Positions 45,681-57,657 are shown, counted from the first letter of the stretch. The stretch is 64,000 bases of DNA from Arctopsyche grandis (GCF_051622035.1 NC_135361.1:30929205-30993204); one strand, 5' to 3'. Numbers and translations: made by a program. The notes: generated by a model not told the origin, from the letters alone.

Positions 45681-46907
45681 ATATTATATACAAAACATAG
45701 AAAAGGCTAGTTTTTAAAAAACTTTTTTTTTACTAGGTTTTTTCTAAAATAAAATTACGCAATCTCTTTTGTGTAGCATTTGTCCCATGAATATTTATTG
45801 GCAAATGATTTGAAACAACTCTAATAATAATGGATATTTGTTTTAAGTGATTCATATCGGTCGTACAATCAAATGCAATTGAAAGATATTTGGAAGCTTT
45901 AAATGTCAGGAACTCTTCAGGATCATAACTGATTCAGGATTCACAGATTCACAACACAACACAACGCAAAAAAGCTTCACGAGTCTTCAACAGATCAAAG
46001 AAGACAAGTCTGAGAAAATGTTTTAGTCCGGACACTACACTGGTTTGATTGATATAAATTATAATTACGATGTTTCATTGCATTAATCATAGGCTACTCG
46101 AGTTCACTTATTTATTTTTGCATACACGATATTGACCGAGCAATCATTTTATAAATTTGATCTGATGTTTTGATCTCTCTTTTAATTTCAGGAATAGGAA
46201 AACAAACAGCTGTTGGGTTCTTTCGGCCCTTCTGTGTCTCGCGCCTTTGAAAATTGGGATCTCTCCAGAAACATTTGTGTGCATTCTTCAGGGAACCATG
46301 TTAACCTGCCATAGTTGCTGTTTAACTTATTAGATTAGTAAAATCTTTTATTCTTCATGAACCATAAAAATCTCTAGTATCATTTTTTTATTGTGTAGTG
46401 CTTAAAACTTTTTTCGATGAATATTTTAATAAACATTAAATAATGTGTTTATTTTAATTAATTTTGAGTACATATTCAATATTTATAAATATTATACATA
46501 AAAATAAATAAATAAATTATCACAAAATTTTATGAAATCATATAGATATTTCTCCACCAAGGTCAAATTGAGTATTTTTACATAAAATAAGTTAAATCTA
46601 AATCTTTGTACAGATACAATATTTGAAAACACTATACACACAAATATTTACATATTCATACAATATCTTGTAAGTTTAGATGTCCAATATATGCGCATAT
46701 GTATGTATATACAATATTGGGCACTATAATTTTGAAGATTTTTTCTTTTATTTAAATTAATTAAGAAGTCGACTTTCCAGCATCCATCCCAGTAAATCAA
46801 AAATATTCATAACGTACATTGCATATTTAAATATCACTATATTAAGTGATACATATTAAATTCTTATAGTATTATTGCTATTGTCATGTCGGCATTGGTA
46901 TTCATGG

Positions 46908-47803
46908 TTATTCAAAATAAATTTTATTTTCGTATTCACTGTAATCCGGTGGTGGTTTTTCATCTGAAATAGGTGCCGAAGAAATTTCTTGGAGTTCAGC
47001 TCCTTCATTTTGACATTCTAACTTCGACACCTCATTTTCTTTGATCTTTTGATAGAAACTAAACACACACAGCCAGAAATACAAGAAAAGTCCTGAAATC
47101 ACAATTTGATAAATAGCTTGAAAACTTTTTATACATTATTTTACTATATTTTACACATACCGTCAATCACCATTAAAATGCTTTCAATCACATCTGGGTA
47201 ACGAAATGATGAAATAGCTTTTTCTGCCAAATATGCTGCAAATAATAAAATTCCCAAACCAACCGTTAGCAGCCATGGAACCAACATTAACTTCGTATTC
47301 TGAAATAAAAAAGAACGCGAATTTGAAAAATAGAAAAGAATATCTTAAAATATTACAATAACAATATTTTGTAAAATTGTAATGATAAATTTAATACAAA
47401 ATTAAATCAAACCTTGAGAGCTGCATATATGAGTGCTCCCTGTGATAAAAGAGTGAGAATGACAAAGGACAGTTCCCAACTTATTACTAGAATAAATTGA
47501 TAATAATCATTAGTTGAATTTACACAATCCAATTGCTTATTTTGAGTAATGTATAAAAATAGAAAAAGACAAACCATAGATGTAACCATTAGAATAAAAA
47601 TACGAAAACGTAAACGCTGAATGTAAAAATACTAGTATGGAAACCACCTGTGTGTAATAATAAATGATTCATTAAGAGTTCATTGTATACATTAATTTAA
47701 GAAATTAACTATTCGATACGTTGTTTACCAAACCCAGCCAACCAATGATTACGCTTCCAGTTTGCAGTCCAAAACATCCACAGAATTTATTGAAAAGAGC
47801 CAT
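46908..47803 (-). CDS. PPxY tetraspan membrane protein, copy 3 (intact)
   Basis: Four exons, 47729-47803, 47413-47616, 47161-47299 and 46908-47092, join in phases 0, 0 and 1 with GT-AG sites (donors GTAAAC, GTTTGA, GTATGT) to give 200 residues. The start is MALFNKFCGCFGLQTGSVII: a Cys-rich N-terminus and helix 1. Exon 2 holds the second part of helix 1, an extracellular loop with NST glycosylation potential and helix 2; exon 3 holds VPWLLTVGLGILLF helix 3; exon 4 starts with helix 4 (LFLYFWLCVFSFYQ). A 45-residue tail follows with DEKPPPDYSEY, a PPxY motif that binds WW domains such as those of Nedd4-type ubiquitin ligases (family knowledge). The plan resembles the insect DUF4728/pasiflora-like tetraspan group (inference). 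An acceptor-like TTGATTTCAG 10 nt before the ATG implies a non-coding first exon upstream. Confidence 0.88.
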
Positions 47804-48205
47804 CTTCAACTTTCTGAAATCAATTAAACAAAATCACTAGTAAACAAACATCCACTTTCCAATATGTTTGGCATAAGTCATCATTAAAAAACATTAATAT
47901 TTTAAAGAAAATTATTGTTTGATTATATTTTATAATTGCCAACTATGATAAAAGCTTATTTATTATGTAAATCAACACTAATGGCGTATATTTTCATTTT
48001 TCGTTTTACGTTTTCATTTTTGTAAAAATCTGTTATTGGACTCGGATGTTACATATATTATTTATTTACTATTTGTTTTTTTATACATATCTATGTACAT
48101 CCTGTCTGTTGATTTTTCAATTAATAAAATAAAAAAAAAATAAAATAAAATAAAGCCTTTCATTTTGTATTCAATAGTAGATAATAATTTATTAAAGGGA
48201 TAAAA

Positions 48206-48402
48206 TGATTGTAAATGTTTTCCTATTATGCTTTAGATTAACATTAGAATAATATAATACTGTGATTACTAACCAAATTAAATTAAAATTAAAATTGGGA
48301 AATTAGAAAATGATCAGTAGATCAGTAGCTATTAAAATAGATATAAGATGTATTGTGAACATAATTTCGTAATAATAAAAAGCATTTAAAAATCAAAATC
48401 AA
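48206..48402 (+). mobile_element. Retroposed insertion specific to unit 3
   Basis: 197 bp absent from units 1 and 2, flanked by the perfect 15-bp duplication ATTAAAGGGATAAAA (48191-48205 and 48403-48417). The right end is A-rich, with AATAAAAAG shortly before it. This is the signature of LINE-mediated retroposition of a short RNA or a 5'-truncated element. The source is not recognised. Confidence 0.75.
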
Positions 48403-48417
48403 ATTAAAGGGATAAAA

Positions 48418-50936
48418 CATTTAAATTTTTTAATGTCAAATATTGTCAACGATTTACTAAATACATATGATTTGAAAATTTTGCTGAACAGTGTTTCTTT
48501 TCTTATTAATCACTATTTTATATGGTTATTGTGTTTTAATAGACAGTGATTAATTTCTGCATAAGAGTGATAAGCACTTCCGAAGAGTCGATTTTCATTA
48601 TATTGACTTCTATGACAGTAAAATGGGCACTTTAAATATAGAAATATATATGTATAATCTGTAGACTCACTTCATATGTATGTACTTTTATTAGATATTA
48701 TTTTATACACTAACATAAAGGCTTTTTTATTTTTATTTCTGAGCATAATAAATTAAGTTTATTTCCTATCAACATTGTTAAACAATAGCTTTATAAACCC
48801 AACACAATAATTATAACAACAGTTATCTATTGTGATCTTGGAATACACTGGAACAGCAATACATACTTTGTTAAAGATATTTTGGCACTGTTAAGTATAA
48901 ATAATTTTTCTTATTTTCCACTTTTCACATACATATTTTTCATATTTTTTACAATGATGTTGAATATATATGTATACATGTTTGTTCTGAATCTGATGTA
49001 GTATACATGTTTATTTGCCTTGTTAGTCATATCCGTTGAAGTAACACACTCAATACACTTGTTTACAGAGAAGTGCGCATTCATGAGAAAGGAAAGCGAC
49101 AAAAATAAATGGAGTATAAATTATTTATATGACTTATTAAAAATAAACCATCCCACAATTACCTTAGCACTAAAATTCTGTGCTAAATATTCAACCAGTA
49201 TTGTACATCACTGCTTCAATCAAATTCCACTCATGCATACCTGATATTATCTGGCAATTCAGTGAAACTACACCAAATAAACAATAACAGAACAATGTAA
49301 ACAATGACGAGGACTTGTCGCACTCAATATAATACGCAACTGTACGTATGTTCCGCAACAAGACGACTGATAATATCTAATGTGTTTCGCTATACCTATA
49401 AATACATCTATCGTTTGTCAGAGATCGTCAAACTCGTTTAATTTTGCAGTCCAATTCAGATAAAAAAAAGGTTTAGGTATTTGTTTAACACTATGAAAAT
49501 CCTGTTAAATACACTTATATAATAAATTTGAATCTCAATACAATCTGATATTGCATTAAAAACGTCTTCATATCAATATATTATATGAAGACACATGAAA
49601 TTTGTCACTTACTTATTGTTAATTGTTGCCAAACTGCAAAATTCATAAATAACTCTCTATTTGATATGTTTCTGAATTATTTAAAATAATTGAGTAGATT
49701 GAAAATCATTGATCAGCTATAGTTTGAGAACGAAAAGATTGCCAAATTGAGTCTTGATACAATGGTGATTAATACCGAGAAGTTGAGATTGAATTACTGG
49801 TTTATTATTGAAATAAATATTGTGTGGTGGATTTGAAACATGTATAAAATATCGATCAACATTTTCTACAGGGTCATCGTTTGTGCTGTTTATGACATAT
49901 GCAATCTGTCCATATGATAGCCGATGGTAAGCTTACAATTTTCAAAACAAAAACAAGTTGTTCTATGAAAAATGTTCATTTGTATAAATATATAAATTTA
50001 TCTTATCATTTCAACAGTAAATAAATAGTTTCCATGGAGATGTTTTCATTTATTTTCATGAAATTTTCATATATGAGTTCTAATACATAAGTTGACGCAA
50101 TCAAAATTGATTATAATAAATACTTAAAAAGACGCGATTTGTTTTTAAAAATATTTATTATATGTACATTCATATCAACAAAATTCCTTCTACAGCTGTT
50201 ACACCTGGGACCAGATTGCTGACCCATTAAATACCACAAGTGTAATAATACATCCACATGTAACCTCGAAATCTTAGAAAATGAAAACACTGTATAAATC
50301 TTAGAAAATGAATACATAGATTTTTAATGTACAAACGGCATATGTATAACTGATAAAAAACAATAATGCCAGTTGTATTCATAATCACAGACCTATTGAT
50401 CTCTAGAATTAATTAATTTCTTAATAAATATATAATCAATGGTTCATTTGATTTGTGATTGTATAAACATTTAAAATATTTAATCTCCAATACTAGCATA
50501 ATAATAATATCAATGAATTATTTTCTATTACTAAGCGAATACTATTGTACATATAATTATAATTTTAACGAAATTACTCTTACTACTTTCATGGATGCAA
50601 AAGCAATTAAAATTGCGATTTATTTTGGAAAAACACATTTATGAGATTGAGTTACAAAATTCATCCTAATATGAATCTATCGCCATTATTGAGTCGACCA
50701 AACATTCACATATATATGTAGGTTAACAAAGCAGATACTTATTTGACCTGCTATCTATAGATGAAATTTTGAGGTTAAAGATAAATTAAAAAATATAAAC
50801 TTTGTTAGCTCTTGACCAACTTTACTGAGCGACTTGGTCTGGATATATTATAAAATAGGTTTCATTCAAAATTGCTTACATTCTAAAATAAGAAATATTG
50901 AAGCATCACTTATTTTACACCTAAATGCAATATGTA
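48418..50936. other. Unit 3 spacer
   Basis: Homologous to 17690-20174 of unit 1, with the part lost from unit 2 still present (about 48925-49740). A short local duplication (ATAAATCTTAGAAAATGAA) occurs near 50275-50310. No supported gene. Confidence 0.4.
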
Positions 50937-51105
50937 TGTGGTAGAGAATCCCGACAGATGACGCTGTTCAGCACCACTATTGGGATGTGGCGGTTTAGGT
51001 GAAGGCCAAACACGTTTTCAGTCATGTTGTTTATTAAGATGATACGTACGGAGGCTTAGCAACCAACCGCGCGGAGCACAGGTCCAACTGCGACTAACCG
51101 TTACA
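50937..51105 (-). mobile_element. LTR-like end, unit 3 (fossil)
   Basis: Counterpart of 20175-20343, with the clearest purine tract, AAAAGGGGTAGAGA, directly before TGTAACGG on the minus strand. Confidence 0.5.
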
Positions 51106-51829
51106 TCTCTACCCCTTTTAGATCATCACATATATACCAAGGCGGCCCATACCTCTTAGCAATATATTTAATTACATTAGTTTAAGCCGGGATCATAATT
51201 TTGATTGAAATCCCAATCTTTGAAATCTTTTTGATTGAAACCCCAATCATTGAAATCATTTTGATTGAAATTTTAATCCCACACATTTGTACATTTGTTG
51301 TTGAAATATTGTTTAAATTGCCTTTTTATATTAATAAATTAATTGTATTTAATTTATTATATATTTATTTAATTATTTATTATATTTTAGTACATTATTT
51401 GTTTATATACATTTATTTTACTTGTTTACTTTTTTTTATATAGTTTTTTTACTAAAGTTTTTTATATACATTTATTTTTTATATTTTAGTACATTATTTT
51501 TTATATACATTTATTTTGTTACATGAGTTTTTTTACTGAAGTTTTTTATACATATACATTTATTATCACTCACATTACACTTCTCACACAATTTTAACTT
51601 CTAGGAATTGAGTTTTATTAAATCCCTACAAACAAACATTAAAGTGTCACATTGGCTTTCACTGATATCGCATTTTTTTTAAATGTAACTAATAAAAACC
51701 TTGTAAAAACCCTACAAACATCATTAAGGTATCACTAAATTTCACTGATATCGTTGCATATTAAAATTAAGTAGTATAGTAATAGCAACGAGATTTAGAA
51801 GCATTTACAAAAATTTCAAGACAAACTTG

Positions 51830-52525
51830 CTAATAGGGCTGAAATTCCTTGAAAGTCTTCCATAGCTCATTGAACTCGGACTGAAACAGTTCAACGATGG
51901 GCAAATGGGACGTTATCAACACATGTTCCCAATTTCCACTGGTGGCCTGATTAGTCCAATTCAACGATCCAGTCATTAATACTCCTCTGTGTTGTAGATT
52001 AGTTTTATATAAAAAATATTTCACGAATGTCACGTGTGAATTGTTACTATTTATTTCTCCAATTCGTGAAGGACTATCGATAATGCAAAATTTGTGATGC
52101 ATAAGATTGTTGGATTTTTTGCTTTTAACTTTGATCCCCTGTTTGTAGAAGTAGGATATGCGGGAGCCGTTGTTGAAGGCCATGTCGAAGTCGGAGATGA
52201 TCCTGACGACCACCCCTCGGTCGTGGGCTCTCTTGACGGCCCGAGCCAGAAGTTCGGACGTAAAGATGTAGACGCAGATGTCGATGCAGGTGCGGGCCTC
52301 GTCCAGGAAGTCGACGATCCGCTGCAGGTTGTGGACGCAGCAGTACTTGTTGTAGCACTCATCCCTGACTATACCCTTCAGCTCGCACCGGAAGCGCGAG
52401 TCGTTGAAGGCCACCAGCACGTTGACGGGGGCTCGCCGCGCCCCCATCTCAGCCCACTTCCACCACACCCCTACCCCGGCCAGCAGGGCTGCGCCCACCA
52501 CCCCTCCGCCCCACATGACCCACAT
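51830..52525 (-). CDS. Zucchini/MitoPLD-like copy 4 (HKD intact, diverged)
   Basis: 231 residues in one exon. It keeps HHK (AAA at 52091-52093), Asp150 and GSLNW, so catalysis is plausible. Differences include NGSRISYFYKQGIKVKSK before the motif, where copies 1-3 have TSSHICRFYEQG, and NWEH instead of NWED after it. It has the same 29-residue extra segment as the others. It lies at the right end of the array, without the tetraspan gene of its own unit. Upstream, about 45 bp (52560-52605) not found in the other copies separate it from the DRE-like site. Confidence 0.87.
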   Translation of the reverse strand: MWVMWGGGVVGAALLAGVGVWWKWAEMGARRAPVNVLVAFNDSRFRCELKGIVRDECYNKYCCVHNLQRIVDFLDEARTCIDICVYIFTSELLARAVKRAHDRGVVVRIISDFDMAFNNGSRISYFYKQGIKVKSKKSNNLMHHKFCIIDSPSRIGEINSNNSHVTFVKYFLYKTNLQHRGVLMTGSLNWTNQATSGNWEHVLITSHLPIVELFQSEFNELWKTFKEFQPY

Positions 52526-52693
52526 TCCACGGCACTGTCAACGCACCAGGACTGCCACAGGCATGACTCGCAATTGCGCTCTTTGTCCTGCCTGTCCGCT
52601 TCCGGGGTTGCTTCCACTCGCGACGGCTCAAAGGGTGAGGCTGGGGGGCGAGGGGGTGGGCGTGTATGTCTGATAAAATCGATAAAGCTTTGT

Positions 52694-52896
52694 CTAGTAT
52701 ACTTTTTAAAATTCAAGTCCAAATACGTTCCCTTACGGGGTATGGAGCGTAAGGGAATGAAACGACGGGGTGTTGTACACACGAAAGTTTATTATGACAG
52801 CTGAAAAAGAAATCGATCAGTGGCGAGCAATATGGTCGAGTTGATCCCAGCTCGCAGGCCGATGACCGAAACTCGACCATGTCGTAGAGCCGCTAC
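52694..52896 (-). mobile_element. LTR remnant upstream of PLD copy 4 (fossil)
   Basis: Only the 5' part of the LTR (TGTAGCGG start on the minus strand, purine tract beside it) remains. The rest, including the TATA/initiator region, is missing; the junction near 52686 shows the 8-bp microhomology AGCTTTGT. PLD copy 4 therefore lacks the LTR promoter present in unit 1. Confidence 0.6.
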
Positions 52897-53275
52897 ATTA
52901 CTCCCCTCTAGGGTTGCCAACTTTTTTTGTGACGATTCCGGGACAAATAGCTCAAAATTGAACATCATCATCATCATTATCGGTCAGCCATTACCTAGTT
53001 TTTAGAGGAAACTTTTTATGTGTGATAAAATTGAGGGCCGAGATATAAAGGGCCGCCTTTATATCATTACATACGTACTTACGCGGCCCAAGCCTCTAAG
53101 TAATATATTTAATTACATTAGATTAAGCCGAGGTCATAATTTTGATTGAAATCCAAATCATTGAAATCACTGAAATCCAAATCATTGAAATCCCACACAT
53201 TTTATATATTTATAGATTATGTATATTGTCGTACATTTGTTATTGAAATATTGTTTAAATTGCCTTTTTATTTTA

Positions 53276-54057
53276 AATTAATCTGCATAATTTTTCTTCC
53301 AACATAATAAAATATTAGAACCAAAAATAGCACCGACAAATATTACAACATGTCTTGTTCACATTTATCTATTTGTTTTATGTAGAGAAATATATTGATC
53401 ACAAATTGCACGTTCTAAATAATCTGAACAGTATATTTTTAGGTTGGTTCTTTGGAAAGCATTTGTAAGCATCTACCGATATAAAAATAGACTGTTCAAA
53501 TTATTCAGAATGTATAATTTATGACCAATATATTTTTGTACATAAAACAAATTCATACGAGACGTAATGCTATTTTCACAATCTACATATATTTGTATAA
53601 TATATAAATATGTATGTATCTTCTAAAGATAATATTTATACACACTGATATACCAAAACGCTCTAAAGATATGAATGCACTATTTTGCCAGTTGCAAAAT
53701 AATGAACGGCATATATCCACAGAATAGCTTTCAAATTAGTAGTTGTGGTTTAAAAAAAACACCATTTTTAAAACCTTTATTTTTATATGTACATATATTT
53801 TACATTATTTGACATTTATAATATAAAAAAAACATCTGACATTTGCTTTTATATAACTTTCATTGTTTTTAAACCTGTATGTATGGTGTGCAATAATGAC
53901 ACTTGCGTGGGATTCCATAAATTCAATTTTGAATTTGTACACATACTATTAATTTTCTAAAAAAGTTGTTTAATTACATATATTACAAACTCTCAGAACT
54001 CATAAATATTCATTCTGACATAATAACTTTTATAATTAATCAAATATATGAAGATTT
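53276..54057. other. Gene-free AT-rich stretch right of the array
   Basis: Array homology stops near 53275. Only AT-rich sequence with TATGTA-type repeats is seen. Confidence 0.4.
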
Positions 54058-54953
54058 TTATAATTCATCTTCATCATTATATTTAGGCGGTGATATGAAA
54101 TTGTCAGGTACACATGAAAGACGTTTTTCAGGCTTTGAGCGCTTTTCGTTTTTAATTTTTTGGTAAAGGCTTAGTACACAAAGCCAACAATACAAATTTA
54201 CTCCTGAAACGTAAACGAATGACATTAATTTTGAACAGTTCCAATATATTAGTTAAAACTAAAAAATATCAATAATTATATAATATAAATATGTACCAGC
54301 AATTGACAATCCGAATAGTATAATTAATCCACCATATTCTATCATTTTATCTGTATAAAGTAATTTAATTCCTAAATACAGAGCAACTGCAACAGTCAAT
54401 AAAATAAACAACCCGACTATTAGTAGCCACGGAATCAACAATGACTTCACCGACTGAAATAAAATAGTAATAATATTTAGATAATTGTTTGTGTCATGCA
54501 AACTTTTGAAGTTTGCAAAATGAATGAATCATATATTAAGAGTATGAAACAGGTGTTGTATTAAACCTTGTATGTTCCGTAGATGAGTGCTAAATTTATA
54601 AGAATGGCCACAATGGAAACGAATATCAATGAACCCATATGTATCGCTAATTCTAAAAGAAAACATACATTAATAGTTCACATTAACATTCATACTAAGA
54701 AAGTGTGGATGATTACCTCTATTGGGAACTTTTGAGTCGCTTTGATGTGACATATAGAAAAAAAAGCTAATTGAAAATATGTATTGTATAATTGCACACA
54801 CCTGCAGAAAATTTGTTACATGAAATTAAGTCAATTAAATGGTTCAATATAAATATATGTATACAAAAGGAATATTACCAGATCTAACCAACCGATGAAT
54901 AAAATACCAGCACGTAGTTCAAAGCAGTGACAACATTTCATTAGTAGAGTCAT
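54058..54953 (-). CDS. PPxY tetraspan membrane protein, copy 4 (diverged, intact)
   Basis: Five exons, 54879-54953, 54717-54801, 54567-54652, 54297-54453 and 54058-54203, encode 182 residues with consistent phases (0, 1, 0, 1) and GT-AG sites. Exon 1 gives MTLLMKCCHCFELRAGILFI, the same 25-residue length as the array copies. The region that is one exon in copies 1-3 is split in two here. Helices: about 15-40, LIFVSIVAILINLALIYG, IPWLLIVGLFILLTVAVAL, and YGGLIILFGLSIAG into VNLYCWLCVLSLYQ. The tail ends SPPKYNDEDEL, again PPxY. It probably represents the older family member from which the array genes diverged. Its function is presumed to match the other copies. Confidence 0.85.
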
Positions 54954-55554
54954 TTTCTATAAATTGTTTTATTTATTTATTTGATTACTGAAAAACAACC
55001 TGTAGACGAGAAATTGTTAATTTTTATCATCAATATATGTCATGCAAATGTGTTCAATGAATTGAAATTTCTTTTGAATACATATGCATGTCTATAGTGA
55101 ATATTAACATTATACTAAAAATATTAGAACTCAAAATCAAAACGTCACATGCTATAAATAATCGAATAATAGAAACTTATAAACACAACTGTCGATGCGC
55201 GCTGCCAAATAATGACTACCGTTTTTTAGTGGAGACGCCAGATTTTTAGGGTATTTGATTTACCAATAGAGGGACAGTAAACAGTTTTTTTTATATTAAG
55301 TTCGAACGTGATAAAAGAAGAGATGAAACAGTACTTAAAGGATGATTTGAAGAAGCATAAAATTAAGAAAAATGAGAAACTGGGGTTAAGAAATTACATA
55401 CTATGTATTCTTAGACCTATAATAAGTTGTAGAAACAAAGATAAAAGAGGAAGATAATCGAAACACAACAACTGCTTGAATTATTTATAAATCTATGACG
55501 GTTTCAAAATTTTAGCAGCATGAAATAAATTTAGTTGCAAAAATACCTTATTTC
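54954..55554. other. Gene-free AT-rich stretch
   Basis: Nothing recognisable. It presumably contains the upstream region of the gene at 54058-54953; a TTTATAG acceptor sits directly before its ATG, implying an upstream non-coding exon. Confidence 0.35.
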
Positions 55555-56123
55555 CAGGATTCCAGAGCCGGAGTATTTCAAGCAGAGTCTCAGTTGTAAA
55601 AAGTCAACCAACTCCTTCTCCGTTTTATTAATTCTTTAATTAATAGTATTACAGTATGGGTCAACTAGAGTCTAATTTTATTGAAGTAAATCCAACAATA
55701 AATTTAAATTTAATAATTTCTTTACAAAAATAATGATTTAAAATTACATTATTAATAAAATCGTTAAATTGCAGGTATTTTGATGTTTTGTGGTCAAAAC
55801 CGATTGTTTCCACTGTCTCTTTTATATACTTTTATACTCATACTTTTTTATTCTAATTTTTCGCATTGATTTGTTTGAGTATGAATTTCATATACACACA
55901 ATATTAATGTACTTACTTTTTTATTTATACCTATTTCATAACTAAAAATTCGATAAATTGGGTTTTATGTCTATTTTTAATTATTTTTAGATTTCCTTTA
56001 TTTTTTTTTGTATTCTACTATTCACAATTTTACACGTTGGCAAGAAAAGTCAATCCTATTAAAATCATTCAAGTTGGAGTCGGAGTCGGAATCGGTAAAT
56101 TTTGATCCGACTCCACAGTCCTG
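55555..56123. mobile_element. hAT-like non-autonomous element with GACTCC-rich end
   Basis: The right end CGACTCCACAGTCCTG and left end CAGGATTCCAGAGCCGG are imperfect inverted repeats. The flanks CTTATTTC and CTTATTAT share 6 of 8 positions, compatible with an aged hAT duplication. The interior is AT-rich without coding sequence. A related end occurs at 7711. Confidence 0.45.
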
Positions 56124-56403
56124 CTTATTATTCTACAATACAATTCAAAATGTTTTGTAATTCATATTTCAATAACTTTAATTCCTTTTAATTTTAAACA
56201 AAGCATTATTATTTACTCCCCCGGATATACATAGTTGACGAGCAGACACCCTACAGACAAAACTGTCTTCAATAAATCTGCTAGGGAATTGAAAACCATG
56301 ATATCGTTCTCCAAAAATGAAACCTTTCGATAGCACTTAGAATCATTATCGGCTTCCAAAACTGAGGACTTCTCATTATGGTGTACGGCAGGGAAGGTAC
56401 ATA

Positions 56404-56947
56404 TGTTGACCGTATCCCGGCCTATCGAAACACATGTTGTGTAGTTTGTAAGAGGATCGTTTATGTTTGTTCAATTGTTACAATGGTTATTGTATGTACG
56501 AAGAGGTTGAGCTGCGGAGAAGTGATCTGGTTGAACTCCAGAGGTTCACTCTGATGTTGGGAGCTGGTGCGTCGCTTTATATACATTCTGGCTTGAAGCG
56601 TGCCGTGTGCAGATGCTTTGTCTTCGTTTCCAGGACACGTGTTGACCTGTTTTCGAGGCACGTGTCTTCGGTACACGTGTGGTTTATAACTATGGGGTCA
56701 GCGCCAAGACGTCGTTCGTTTGAGAATGGGGTCGTGTGCCACGCGTAAACGACTTTTCAGGACATGTGTCGCGGTTGCCTGATGACATCACTGTTGGGTT
56801 TCGTTCGTTTTACGATCGAGCGATGAAATTTTTCTTCTGGAATGGTTGAAGGGGACGTTGACCTTGAGCTATGCATGTTTGTACAGGATCGATGATGAGA
56901 TCACTGGTTTTGATTCGTAATAGCACAAGTCGTCCTAGATACCTACA
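56404..56947 (-). mobile_element. LTR related to the PLD-upstream LTR (fossil)
   Basis: A 544-bp LTR, minus strand, starting TGTAGGTATC and ending GGGATACGGTCAACA. The 3' terminus is shared with the LTR at 13995-14771. It has TATATAAAG (near 56580) and an initiator-like ATCAGAG about 31 nt downstream, i.e. the same promoter layout. No clear target duplication. Confidence 0.55.
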
Positions 56948-57370
56948 ATGGAAAGCCACAACGTTCTTCAAGAGACCTCAACAACACGAGCCACCTATAA
57001 AACATTTTTGATGACAGCAAAAAAGCTGAAATATTTGCAGAATTTCTTGTAAATGCATTTTAACTTCATGCATCCATAGACGATACTATCAAACAGGTGA
57101 TAGCTGAAATGCTCAACAGAGATTTCTAGATGTGTCTTCCAATAAAGCCAATAGTTCTAAGCGAAATAAAAATGAAAATAAAACAAACAAAAATAAGACA
57201 ACTGGGGGGAGGGGGGGGGGTGTTTTTCACAGGGGTGTGCTCATGTATAATGCCCTCCGTGAATGCATCAGGTTTGCTAAGACCATGGATGCATTTTTCG
57301 AGGTGCGAAGAGACACCTCTGTGAGGGACAGTACATATAAGGTAATTATAAATTTTAGAGTTAAATAATT
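56948..57370 (+). pseudogene. LINE coding scraps
   Basis: At about 57005-57130, the plus strand reads IFDDSKKAEIFAEFLVNAF, like the linker between endonuclease and RT in jockey-type ORF2s. At about 57225-57350 it reads GVLMYNALRECIRFAKTMDAF, like the 'YNSLP..IR.....FK' C-terminal end of LINE ORF2s. Both are short and interrupted; the middle is missing. Confidence 0.35.
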
Positions 57371-57439
57371 AAGATGTATTTTTAATTAGCTTCATAGCTA
57401 AGATAATATATAAATAAGTAAAAAAAATAGAGGTATAAT

Positions 57440-57657
57440 CAGTGCCGGTTTTAGGGGGGGGGGCTGGGTCGAGCGGCACCCGAGGGCGCCAAATAAGTTA
57501 GGGCGCCACTCGATGCGTCAAAGACGCTTTACAATTTAAAATTAGAGCGCCAAAATTCATACAAAATTTTAGATTAGAGCGCTCAAGGCGAAATTTTTTT
57601 CTAAGGGTGTTTAGAAAAAATTGCCCCAGGGCGCCATTGGGTGTAAGGCCGGCACTG
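57440..57657. mobile_element. hAT MITE, 218 bp, with perfect target duplication
   Basis: Ends CAGTGCCGG and CCGGCACTG are perfect inverted repeats. They are flanked by GGTATAAT on both sides (57432-57439 and 57658-57665), a perfect 8-bp duplication. The interior is rich in GGGCGCC/GCGCC motifs. The perfect duplication suggests a fairly recent insertion. Confidence 0.85.

Larger units (their letters stand above)
12345..53275. repeat. Tandem segmental array: PLD gene plus tetraspan gene, three units and two partial ones
   Basis: The same ordered block recurs: PLD 3' flank, PLD gene, LTR, solo LTR, hAT relic, four-exon tetraspan gene, AT-rich spacer, LTR-like end. The remnant unit is at 12345-12930, unit 1 at 12931-20760, unit 2 at 20761-38120, unit 3 at 38121-51560, partial unit 4 at 51561-53275. 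Unit 1 is about 7.8 kb; units 2 and 3 are longer only because of later insertions. Shared derived marks (jockey insertion, 97-bp duplication, PLD Lys-to-Thr) group units 2 and 3 against units 1 and 4. A roughly 150-bp sequence (TTAATTACATTAGTTTAAGCC and onward) occurs twice per unit, near 14960 and 20345 in unit 1, and may have been a substrate for unequal exchange (inference). Confidence 0.9.

Noticed and set aside
57132-57368. 64-78-codon plus-strand frames as small genes
   Set aside because: They pass through a poly-G tract, and the recognisable part matches a LINE C-terminal pattern only, so this was kept as a LINE scrap.
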